Notes under the pieces: model-generated | What the model saw: the letters and a program-made list of their open reading frames with translations, nothing else | Told to the model about the DNA's origin: nothing | Database searches by the model: none | Translations under genes and position numbers: made by a program | Shown: one piece after another, positions 56,217-64,000 of the stretch | How the letters are laid out: every line of letters begins with the position of its first letter | Position numbering within the stretch: position 1 is the first letter of the stretch | From: Grimontia hollisae CIP 101886 | GTDB lineage: Bacteria > Pseudomonadota > Gammaproteobacteria > Enterobacterales > Vibrionaceae | Direction of reading: 5' to 3' | Assembly: GCF_000176515.1 (NCBI RefSeq) | Contig: NZ_ADAQ01000009.1 | Span: forward strand, 239,560-303,559 | DNA length: 64,000 bases

Positions 56217-59200
56217 TAAGGTTGGGCCCCAGCCATTTTTCGGCGTCGATCAGATCCCAGCCTTTGCGATCGGCATAACTGTCACGCTGATCTTCCTGGA
56301 TCTGTGCCACCGCGAAATAGCGCGATTCCGGATGCGAGAAATACCACCCTGATACAGATGCTCCCGGCCACATGGCGTAACTGGAGGTCAGAGACATACC
56401 AATGGTTTCCTCTACTTTCAGCATCTCCCACAGAGTGCCTTTCTCGGTATGTTCGGGGCAGGCCGGATAGCCCGGAGCAGGACGAATACCCTGGTATTTT
56501 TCCCGGATAAGATCGTCGTTTGACAGGTTTTCATCTGTCGCATAGCCCCAAATCTCTTTACGCACACGCTCATGGAGATGTTCAGCAAATGCCTCTGCCA
56601 GACGATCGGCAACAGCCTGAATCATGATGGCGTTATAGTCATCCCCCTGCGCCTTGTAGGCATCCGCAAGTTCCCGTTCACCAATGCCGCCGGTGACGGC
56701 AAACGCACCAATCCAGTCCTTCTTACCGCTCTCTTTCGGTGCGATATAGTCAGACAGACAGTAGTTGAACCCTTTCGGTTTCTCGGTTTGCTGGCGCAGG
56801 TGATACAAGACATGGGCCACTTCAGTGCGGGATTCATCGGTATACACTTCAATGTCATCACCGACGCTTGCCGCAGGGAAAAGCGCGCACATGCCGCTCG
56901 CTTTCATCAGCCCCTCCCGCTCAACACGATCCAGCAGATCATTGGCATCCTTAAACAGACGTCTGGCTTCTTCACCCACCTCTTCATGGTCAAGAATTGC
57001 CGGGTACTTGCCGACCAAAGACCAGGTCATAAAGAACGGTGTCCAGTCGATGTATTGGCGCAATGTCGCCACATCGAAGTCTTCAAACACATGGACACCC
57101 GGTTTTGCCGGCACCGGCGGGGTATAGCTGTCCCAATCAATCGCGACTTTGTTTGCCCGGGCCTTTTCAAGGGTGACAGGCTTGGTACGGGGACGTTTAC
57201 GGGCATGCTGCTCACGTACTACGTCGTAATCCGCCTGCAGTTTTTCAACAAACGCAGGTTTCAGCGTTTCAGACAGCAGTGACGAACACACACCAACCGC
57301 ACGGGAGGCGTTGTTTACATACACCACGGGCTGGTTGTAGTTTTGCTCGATTTTTACCGCCGTATGGGCTTTGGACGTCGTTGCACCGCCAATCAACAGT
57401 GGCAGGTCAAAGCCAAGGCGCTCCATCTCTTTGGCCACATGGACCATCTCGTCCAGTGATGGGGTGATAAGGCCGGACAATCCGATAATATCGACATTTT
57501 CTTCCTTGGCGACTTTGAGGATTTTCTCACAGGGCACCATCACGCCGAGGTCGATAATTTCGTAGTTATTACATTGCAGCACCACGCCGACAATGTTCTT
57601 ACCGATATCGTGAACATCCCCTTTGACGGTCGCCAACAGGATCTTACCGTTGGTGGACCCTGCCTGTTTTTCTGCGTTAATAAAGGGTTCAAGATGCGCC
57701 ACCGCCTGTTTCATTACCCGGGCAGATTTCACCACCTGTGGCAGGAACATTTTACCTTCACCGAACAGATCGCCCACTACGTTCATGCCGTCCATCAGCG
57801 GCCCTTCAATGACCTCGAGCGGCTTGGAAGCATTAACGCGCGCTTCTTCCGTATCATCAACGATAAATTCGGTGATGCCTTTCACCAACGCATGCTCAAG
57901 ACGTTTCTCTACCGGCCAGGTGCGCCACTCTAATGCCGAGGCATCTTCTTCTTTGCCGACACCTTTATTTGCATACTCAGCGGCAATATCCAGCAAGCGT
58001 TCCGTGCTGTCATCACGACGGTTCAGCACCACATCTTCTACTGCTTCGCGCAGCTTCTCAGGAACGTTGTCATAAATCTCAAGCTGGCCGGCATTAACGA
58101 TCCCCATGTCCATACCGTTCTTGAAACAGTGATAGAGGAACACGGCATGTATCGCCTCCCGGACATAGTTGTTGCCGCGAAATGAGAAGGAGACGTTGGA
58201 AACCCCCCCAGAAATCATCGCATGGGGCAGATCGCGTTTGATGTCTGCAACCGCTTCGATGAAGTCGACGGCGTAGTTGTTATGCTCTTCAATACCGGTT
58301 GCGATTGCGAATATGTTTGGGTCAAAAATAATGTCTTCCGGCGGAAAGCCGACTTCATCCACCAGAATACGGTAAGCATTGGTACAGATTTCAAGCTTGC
58401 GCTCACGGGTGTCAGCCTGGCCTACTTCATCAAACGCCATGACAATCACTGCCGCACCATAGCGGCGGATGAGTTTCGCCTGCTCGACGAATTTCGCTTT
58501 GCCTTCCTTGAGCGAGATAGAGTTAACTATTCCCTTACCCTGAATACATTTCAGGCCCGCCTCGATGACTTCCCACTTCGAAGAGTCAACCATAATAGGC
58601 ACTTTGGCGATCTCTGGCTCAGTGGCACACAAGTTCAGAAAACGCACCATACAAGCCTTCGCATCGAGCATCCCTTCATCCATGTTGATATCGATGATTT
58701 GGGCACCGTTTTCCACCTGTTGGCGGGCCACTTCAAGGGCCTCATCATATTGCTCTTCTTTGATAAGGCGCTTGAAACGGGCAGAGCCTGTCACGTTGGT
58801 ACGCTCACCCACGTTGACGAACAGGGTCTCTTTGTCGATCGTTAACGGCTCGAGGCCGGACAGGCGACAGGCGACCGGAAGCTCTGGCAAAGTGCGGGGT
58901 TTGATCGACTGGGTTGCTTCATGCATCTGGCGGATATGCTCCGGCGTCGTACCGCAGCAACCGCCCACCAGATTAAGAAAACCACTTTCCGCCCACTCTT
59001 TAACATGTGCTGCCATGTCTTCCGGTGACAGATCGTATTCCCCAAAGGCATTGGGAAGGCCCGCATTGGGGTGGGTGGAAACATAGGTTTCTGAAATCCT
59101 GGACAATTCTTCCACATAAGGGCGCAACTCATCAGGCCCCAATGCACAGTTAAGGCCAAAGGAAATCGGTTTGACGTGACGCAGGGAGTTGTAAAACGCT

Positions 59201-59883
59201 TCTGTCGTCTGACCAGACAGGGTCCGACCAGAGGCGTCGGTAATAGTACCGGAGATCATCACTGGCAGTGTCACGCCCAGCTCTTCAAATACGCTTTGCA
59301 CCGCAAAAGAGCACGCCTTGGCATTCAAAGTATCGAAGATGGTTTCAATCAAGATAAGATCTGAACCACCTTTGATCAGCGCGCGTGTGGATTCGGAATA
59401 GGCCGTGACCAACTCGTCAAAGCTGACATTACGGTAACCCGGGTCGTTAACATCCGGGGAAATGGAACAGGTACGGTTGGTCGGGCCAAGCACGCCAGCA
59501 ACAAAACGAGGTTTATCCGGGGTTTTCGCCGTCCACTCATCGGCTGCTTCACGCGCCAGCTTCGCGGCAGAAAAATTGATTTCTTCGCTCAGGCTTTCCA
59601 TGTCATAGTCAGCCATCGCGATGGTGGTGGCATTAAAGGTGTTGGTTTCGAGGATATCCGCACCAGCTTCCAGATACTCGGCATGGATATCTTTGATCAT
59701 ATTGGGTTGTGTAAGCACCAAAAGGTCATTGTTACCCTTAAGGTCACAATGCCAGTCCGCAAAGCGCTCACCACGGTAATCACTCTCCTCGAGCTTATAG
59801 CTCTGGATCATGGTCCCCATTCCGCCATCAATGATCAGAATGCGTTCCGCTAACAATTTTTCCAGTGTTTCCCTACTACTCAC
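56209..59883 (-). CDS. metH: Cobalamin-dependent methionine synthase MetH
   Basis: A 1,224-residue four-module enzyme that methylates homocysteine using methyltetrahydrofolate and cobalamin. Homocysteine module: 1-350 with zinc-ligand cysteines in VGGCCGTT (C309, C310). Folate module: about 355-640. Cobalamin module: about 650-895, with the cobalt-ligand His758 in DVHDIGKN. Reactivation (AdoMet) module: about 900-1224. I use the GTG at 59883 ([10 protein letters not shown]), which fits the AAGGA site and matches E. coli numbering shifted by one; a GTG at 59889 is the alternative. A MetJ operator lies upstream. Confidence 0.97.
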   Translation of the reverse strand: MSSRETLEKLLAERILIIDGGMGTMIQSYKLEESDYRGERFADWHCDLKGNNDLLVLTQPNMIKDIHAEYLEAGADILETNTFNATTIAMADYDMESLSEEINFSAAKLAREAADEWTAKTPDKPRFVAGVLGPTNRTCSISPDVNDPGYRNVSFDELVTAYSESTRALIKGGSDLILIETIFDTLNAKACSFAVQSVFEELGVTLPVMISGTITDASGRTLSGQTTEAFYNSLRHVKPISFGLNCALGPDELRPYVEELSRISETYVSTHPNAGLPNAFGEYDLSPEDMAAHVKEWAESGFLNLVGGCCGTTPEHIRQMHEATQSIKPRTLPELPVACRLSGLEPLTIDKETLFVNVGERTNVTGSARFKRLIKEEQYDEALEVARQQVENGAQIIDINMDEGMLDAKACMVRFLNLCATEPEIAKVPIMVDSSKWEVIEAGLKCIQGKGIVNSISLKEGKAKFVEQAKLIRRYGAAVIVMAFDEVGQADTRERKLEICTNAYRILVDEVGFPPEDIIFDPNIFAIATGIEEHNNYAVDFIEAVADIKRDLPHAMISGGVSNVSFSFRGNNYVREAIHAVFLYHCFKNGMDMGIVNAGQLEIYDNVPEKLREAVEDVVLNRRDDSTERLLDIAAEYANKGVGKEEDASALEWRTWPVEKRLEHALVKGITEFIVDDTEEARVNASKPLEVIEGPLMDGMNVVGDLFGEGKMFLPQVVKSARVMKQAVAHLEPFINAEKQAGSTNGKILLATVKGDVHDIGKNIVGVVLQCNNYEIIDLGVMVPCEKILKVAKEENVDIIGLSGLITPSLDEMVHVAKEMERLGFDLPLLIGGATTSKAHTAVKIEQNYNQPVVYVNNASRAVGVCSSLLSETLKPAFVEKLQADYDVVREQHARKRPRTKPVTLEKARANKVAIDWDSYTPPVPAKPGVHVFEDFDVATLRQYIDWTPFFMTWSLVGKYPAILDHEEVGEEARRLFKDANDLLDRVEREGLMKASGMCALFPAASVGDDIEVYTDESRTEVAHVLYHLRQQTEKPKGFNYCLSDYIAPKESGKKDWIGAFAVTGGIGERELADAYKAQGDDYNAIMIQAVADRLAEAFAEHLHERVRKEIWGYATDENLSNDDLIREKYQGIRPAPGYPACPEHTEKGTLWEMLKVEETIGMSLTSSYAMWPGASVSGWYFSHPESRYFAVAQIQEDQRDSYADRKGWDLIDAEKWLGPNLND

Positions 59884-59937
59884 TACCACAGATCCTTCTA
59901 ATTTCGCTTGCTATCCGCATAGTATCACAGACCAAAT

Positions 59938-59961
59938 GGAAATCTAGACGTCTAATTAAAC
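59938..59961 (-). promoter_or_regulatory. MetJ operator (met boxes) upstream of metH
   Basis: A perfect met box AGACGTCT (59946-59953) is flanked by weaker 8-base boxes GGAAATCT and AATTAAAC in register, about 60 bases before metH. MetJ with S-adenosylmethionine binds two or more adjacent boxes. The site lies between divergent genes metH and the antiporter. Confidence 0.8.
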
Positions 59962-60078
59962 AATACTCCCGGATCAAGCATCCATAAGATAGATATTTGT
60001 TGTAGTTTTCTGCCGCGCTTGGATTTATATTTCGTTACAACTTTTCTAATCTCAACCTCAGCCTTTACGGGGTCGTCA

Positions 60079-61413
60079 ATGACCATCTATACCACACTCT
60101 GTTTTCTCGCTGCCGCAGCCATGCTGATTGCTTTCATCAACAGTAAGATCGGGCAAATGCAAACCACGATTGCCATCACGGCCGGCGCACTTATCCTTTC
60201 TCTTGGAATCGTTATCGCAGGTCATAACAACTGGTTTGATTTAAAAGACCTCGCCGCCACGACGCTCAATGAAATTCACTTTGATGATTTTCTGCTAAAA
60301 GGCGTGTTGGGATTCCTGCTCTTTGCCGGTGGCCTTGGGGTAAAACTCCCCAACCTTGAAGATCAGAGATGGGAAATCACAACACTGGCGCTTGGAGCCA
60401 CGCTGATTTCCACCTTCATTATTGGTGGTGCAGCCTGGTTCTTCTTTCAACTAATCGGCATTCCTTTTGACTTTATTTATTGCCTGTTATTTGGTGCGCT
60501 TATCTCGCCAACTGACCCTATTGCTGTTCTCGCTATCGTTAAGAAACTCAATGCCCCAAAGCGCATATCAACCCAAATTGAAGGCGAATCGCTATTTAAC
60601 GACGGGTTTGGCCTGGTGATTTTTATCACCCTGTTTACCATCGCCTTTGGTACAGAAACCCCCACCGCATTGGGTGTCGTTCAGCTTTTCCTCCATGAAG
60701 CAATTGGTGGCATTATTTATGGTTTCTTCCTTGGATTGATTTTCCATTATCTGATTTGCCATACCGACGACCATTCCATGGAACTGCTGTTAACTCTTGG
60801 TATTCCAACGGCAGGCTATGTCTTTGCCGGTCTGATCGGAGTTTCCGGCCCACTGGCTATGGTCGTAGCTGGCATCATGATTGGAAACTGGACTCGCTAC
60901 ATTGGCTTTTCCAAAGAAAGTGAAGATCACCTAGACCACTTCTGGGAACTGGTTGATGAATTCCTCAATGGTGTGCTGTTCCTCTTGATTGGTCTAAGCA
61001 TGCTGACATTTTCCTTCCACAAAGAAGACTGGATCATCATGGTATTCTCCGTACCTTTAGTACTCGTAGCACGTTACCTGAGCGTTCGTTTGTGTTATGT
61101 CGGTTTTAACCGTTACCGCGACTACAACCCTTATTCGGTACGTATCCTCACTTGGGGAGGTTTGCGAGGAGGACTGGCGCTTGCGATGGCCATGGCCGTA
61201 CCTGCAGGCTATATAGTCGTTCCGGAGAAGAACATTGATGTCAGGGAAATGATTCTGGTGATGACTTACGCAGTGGTGGTGTTTTCCATCCTGGTTCAAG
61301 GTTCTACTATCACCAAGATGATTGAAAAATCCAAAGCCGCAGAAAGGGACATGCAGATCAAACCAAGCAGCTACAAAGAGGCAGTTTCTCAACCAGAAAC
61401 TACCAAGGACTGA
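60079..61413 (+). CDS. CPA1-family (NhaP-like) sodium/potassium:proton antiporter
   Basis: A 444-residue polytopic protein with about twelve to thirteen helices. Core CPA1 motifs include SPTDPIAVLAI (about 142) and a NDGFGLV (about 180) in the ion-binding helices, and the re-entrant RILTWGGLRGGLALA near 360. A short hydrophilic tail follows. It probably exchanges Na+ or K+ for H+ in pH and salt control. The ATG at 60079 follows GGGG; a TTG at 60019 would add 20 residues and is less likely. Confidence 0.92.
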   Translation: MTIYTTLCFLAAAAMLIAFINSKIGQMQTTIAITAGALILSLGIVIAGHNNWFDLKDLAATTLNEIHFDDFLLKGVLGFLLFAGGLGVKLPNLEDQRWEITTLALGATLISTFIIGGAAWFFFQLIGIPFDFIYCLLFGALISPTDPIAVLAIVKKLNAPKRISTQIEGESLFNDGFGLVIFITLFTIAFGTETPTALGVVQLFLHEAIGGIIYGFFLGLIFHYLICHTDDHSMELLLTLGIPTAGYVFAGLIGVSGPLAMVVAGIMIGNWTRYIGFSKESEDHLDHFWELVDEFLNGVLFLLIGLSMLTFSFHKEDWIIMVFSVPLVLVARYLSVRLCYVGFNRYRDYNPYSVRILTWGGLRGGLALAMAMAVPAGYIVVPEKNIDVREMILVMTYAVVVFSILVQGSTITKMIEKSKAAERDMQIKPSSYKEAVSQPETTKD

Positions 61414-61431
61414 TAAAACGCAAAGAACGAG

Positions 61432-61459
61432 AAAGGCCTGCAAATCGCAGGCCTTTTTA
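61432..61459. terminator. Bidirectional terminator between antiporter and metA
   Basis: AAAGGCCTGC - AAATC - GCAGGCCTTT is a perfect 10-bp stem with a T-run on the plus strand and an A/T-rich flank on the other side. The metA stop begins at 61460. Confidence 0.88.
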
Positions 61460-62410
61460 TTATTCGTCGTCTTTGGTAAACGCAGATTCGGAGAAATGAT
61501 CCAGATCATAGGGCGTTTGCTGGTAAACGCAGTAGTTCAGCCAGTTGGCAAACAACATATGACCATGACTACGCCAGCTGACATAAGGTTCCTGTGACGG
61601 ATCGTCATCGGGATAATAGTTTGTTGGCACCGCAGGCTCCATGCCTTCCTCCAAATCGCGCATATACTCATGGTGCAAGGTATGAGAGTCATACTCCGGG
61701 TGGCCGGTAACAAAGACATTTCGTTTATCCTTGGTCGCCGCCAGATACGTACCGGCGACAGAGGAGGTTGCCAAAATATCCAAATCCGTATGTTCGGCGA
61801 GATACTCCGCCGAGAAGTCAGCATAACGGGAATGGGGGGCAAGAAAAGAATCATCAAACCCACGAAGGATGGGGTTATGGCTGTGCTCTTTGTGGGTTTT
61901 GTGCCAATACACCCCGGACAATTTCTCTTTACGGGTCTTCTTAGGCAGATCATAAAGCAACTTCAGGCCCGCCTGGGCAGCCCAGCAAACATAGAGCGTT
62001 GAAGTCACATGCTCTTTTGCCCAGGTCATAATGTCTTGCAGGTGGTCCCAATAAATCACATCCTCAAACTGAACTAACCCAAGGGGCGCCCCGGTGACGA
62101 TCAATCCATCGAAGTTACGTCCTCGAATCCCCTGGAATTGGCGGTAGAAAGTGTCAAGGTGCTCGGTGGGAGTGTTCTTACTCGGCCTATCGTCAATTCG
62201 TAACAGCTCAACATCCACCTGAAGCGGGCTGTTGGAAAGTAAACGCATAAACTGCGTTTCTGTCTCAATTTTCTTGGGCATCAGATTAAGCAGCAACACT
62301 TTCAAGGGACGAATGTTCTGGCTTTCTGCACGGGTCGCCGACATCACGAAGATGTTTTCCTGACGCAGAGTACTGGCGGCCGGTAGCTGATCAGGGATCT
62401 TAATTGGCAT
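61460..62410 (-). CDS. metA: Homoserine O-acyltransferase MetA (succinyl type)
   Basis: A 316-residue enzyme that acylates homoserine, the first step specific to methionine synthesis. The catalytic cysteine is C142 in [10 protein letters not shown], the same residue number as in E. coli. [20 protein letters not shown] at the N-terminus and the [16 protein letters not shown] segment are conserved. Succinyl-CoA is assumed as donor by homology to enteric enzymes; acetyl specificity cannot be excluded. It is preceded by a MetJ operator. Confidence 0.96.
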   Translation of the reverse strand: MPIKIPDQLPAASTLRQENIFVMSATRAESQNIRPLKVLLLNLMPKKIETETQFMRLLSNSPLQVDVELLRIDDRPSKNTPTEHLDTFYRQFQGIRGRNFDGLIVTGAPLGLVQFEDVIYWDHLQDIMTWAKEHVTSTLYVCWAAQAGLKLLYDLPKKTRKEKLSGVYWHKTHKEHSHNPILRGFDDSFLAPHSRYADFSAEYLAEHTDLDILATSSVAGTYLAATKDKRNVFVTGHPEYDSHTLHHEYMRDLEEGMEPAVPTNYYPDDDPSQEPYVSWRSHGHMLFANWLNYCVYQQTPYDLDHFSESAFTKDDE

Positions 62411-62431
62411 CTTAAATCACTCCCTTATTAA

Positions 62432-62455
62432 GATGTATAGACGTCTAGAATTCCA
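62432..62455 (-). promoter_or_regulatory. MetJ operator (met boxes) upstream of metA
   Basis: Three contiguous 8-base boxes, AGATGTAT - AGACGTCT - AGAATTCC, lie 22 bases before metA, with the perfect box at 62440-62447. Placement is typical for MetJ repression at the promoter. Confidence 0.85.
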
Positions 62456-62522
62456 TTAACCCTATAACATCCATTTTAGGGGTTCAAGTAGATTTGTGAG
62501 GATGGAAAATAAACCATAAACG

Positions 62523-62553
62523 AAAAAACCCGTAGCGTCTCCGCTACGGGTTT
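62523..62553 (-). terminator. Terminator of the rRNA operon
   Basis: On the minus strand, AAACCCGTAGCG - GAGA - CGCTACGGGTTT forms a perfect 12-bp stem, followed by six T in total. It is 8 bases after the distal 5S gene and separates the rRNA operon from metA. Confidence 0.95.
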
Positions 62554-62560
62554 GAAAAGG

Positions 62561-62679
62561 TGTCTGGCAGTGTCCTACTCTCACATGGGGAGACCCCACA
62601 CTACCATCGGCGCTGCAACGTTTCACTACTGAGTTCGGCATGGGATCAGGTGGTACCATCGCGCTATGGCCGCCAGACA
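62561..62679 (-). rRNA. rrf: 5S ribosomal RNA, distal copy
   Basis: About 119 bases, minus strand, from TGTCTGGCGGCC to CACTGCCAGACA, with complementary ends for helix I. Conserved internal blocks ATGCCGAACTCAG and GTGGGGTCTCCCCATG match 5S rRNA. It differs from the proximal copy at several loop and stem positions. Confidence 0.96.
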
Positions 62680-62691
62680 AATTTTAAAATC

Positions 62692-62767
62692 TGGTGCTGA
62701 TACCCAGATTTGAACTGGGGACCTCACCCTTACCAAGGGTGCGCTCTACCGACTGAGCTATATCAGC
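62692..62767 (-). tRNA. tRNA-Thr (anticodon GGT)
   Basis: 76 bases, minus strand, beginning GCTGATATAGCTCAG and ending ATCAGCACCA with encoded CCA. The anticodon loop is TTGGTAA, giving anticodon GGT. It lies between the two 5S genes, as in E. coli rrnD (rrfD-thrV-rrfF). Confidence 0.97.
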
Positions 62768-62802
62768 AAATGTTGTTCAATCGAAGTCTTACTCATCTAG
62801 AC

Positions 62803-62928
62803 GCTTTGATTGAAAATTTGTCGCTGCGCGAAGAATATTTTGAATCGATAAGCGCAGCATACGAATGTATGTGAGCATCGCAGATATCGAAATATTCGAG
62901 CTACAGTAGACAAATTGCAAATCAAAGC
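62803..62928 (-). repeat. 126-base imperfect inverted repeat in the 5S - tRNA-Thr spacer
   Basis: The arms run from GCTTTGATTGAAAATTTGTC on one side to its near complement GACAAATTGCAAATCAAAGC on the other and extend inward through CGAAGAATATTT/AAATATTCG to a GAAT loop flanked by ATAC/GTAT. About 60 bases per arm can pair with bulges. The outer end reaches the 3' end of the proximal 5S gene. A processing stem for the rRNA transcript is the likely role. Confidence 0.65.
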
Positions 62929-63044
62929 CTGGCGATGTCCTACTCTCACATGGGGAGACCCCACACTACCATCGGCGCTGCTCTGTTTCACTTCTGAGTT
63001 CGGCATGGAGTCAGGTGGGTCCAAAGCGCTATGGTCGCCAAGCA
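62925..63044 (-). rRNA. rrf: 5S ribosomal RNA, proximal copy
   Basis: About 120 bases, minus strand, from TGCTTGGCGACC to TCGCCAGGCTT, with the conserved ATGCCGAACTCAG and GTGGGGTCTCCCCATG blocks. It is the copy next to the 23S gene. Confidence 0.96.
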
Positions 63045-63118
63045 AATTCTGTATCGGGGTTCTCGGTCCTAGGTGACTAGGCCCTGGGAACGCCCATTAA
63101 AATCTTGGAAAACTGACC

Positions 63119-63149
63119 GCGGTTGCTCTTCCTAGGTCCTAGCAACCGC
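63119..63149 (-). other. Processing-type hairpin in the 23S-5S spacer
   Basis: GCGGTTGCT (63119-63127) and AGCAACCGC (63141-63149) form a perfect 9-bp stem in the 167-base spacer between 23S and 5S. Such stems are common RNase targets during 5S and 23S maturation. Confidence 0.5.
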
Positions 63150-63211
63150 TCTCTCTCTTTACACACTCTTTGTGTTCTTACTTGAGTCCGCCAAAACCCC
63201 TTGGGTGTTGT

Positions 63212-64000
<789 letters not shown>

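Noticed and set aside
59884..60078. SAM or cobalamin riboswitch before metH
   Set aside because: No aptamer consensus is seen; the MetJ boxes explain control.

Overview
The window looks like a chromosomal segment from a marine gammaproteobacterium of the Vibrionaceae. Three things point there: a full mannose-sensitive haemagglutinin (MSHA) type IV pilus operon between csrD and mreBCD, an rRNA operon ending 5S - tRNA-Thr - 5S, and a gene order (metH, lysC, class V aminotransferase, Wzy-like ligase, uvrA, galU, ssb, csrD, msh operon, mreB) that matches, from memory, that of Vibrio cholerae. G+C looks close to 50% by eye, which fits Grimontia, Enterovibrio, Salinivibrio or some Photobacterium better than typical Vibrio. 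The genus is not settled.

Layout. 1-6545 (minus strand): the start of yhdP, then rng, maf, mreD, mreC and mreB (envelope homeostasis, RNA processing, cell shape). 6662-21824 (minus): the msh operon, read from mshI to mshQ, with one MshA-type major pilin gene. 21971-25574: csrD (minus), a LysR regulator (plus) and ssb (minus). 25933-30934 (plus): a VpsT/CsgD-like regulator, a small RTX-only protein and a type I secretion ABC transporter with its adaptor. 31371-47417 (plus): a tightly packed 13-gene exopolysaccharide (EPS) locus. 47563-53130 (plus): galU, uvrA and a PglL-like O-oligosaccharyltransferase candidate. 53188-62410: a class V aminotransferase, riboswitch-controlled lysC, metH, a CPA1 antiporter and metA. 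62523-64000 (minus): the distal end of an rRNA operon.

How the genes fit together. The EPS locus encodes a Wzx/Wzy pathway: an initiating phosphoglycosyl transferase, two GT-B glycosyltransferases, a polymerase, a flippase, a Wzc-type tyrosine kinase, a short polysaccharide export (OPX) protein and an outer-membrane beta-barrel. Inside it lie ATP sulfurylase genes (cysD, cysN), a DHH phosphoesterase, an NKWYS-family protein with sulfotransferase-like PAPS-binding motifs and an SLC13 transporter with two RCK_C domains. The simplest reading is a sulfated exopolysaccharide whose locus carries most of its own sulfur supply: import, activation, transfer and pAp removal. Only APS kinase (CysC) is missing. 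The upstream regulator, the RTX protein and its secretion system suggest a coordinated matrix programme. Cyclic-di-GMP is a likely shared input, because MshE has the MshEN-type N-domain and the regulator has a near match to the VpsT c-di-GMP motif. The EPS and secretion block sits between ssb and galU, which are near neighbours in V. cholerae as I recall, so it looks like an accessory island in a conserved backbone.

All functions are read from sequence motifs and gene context. No database search was run.
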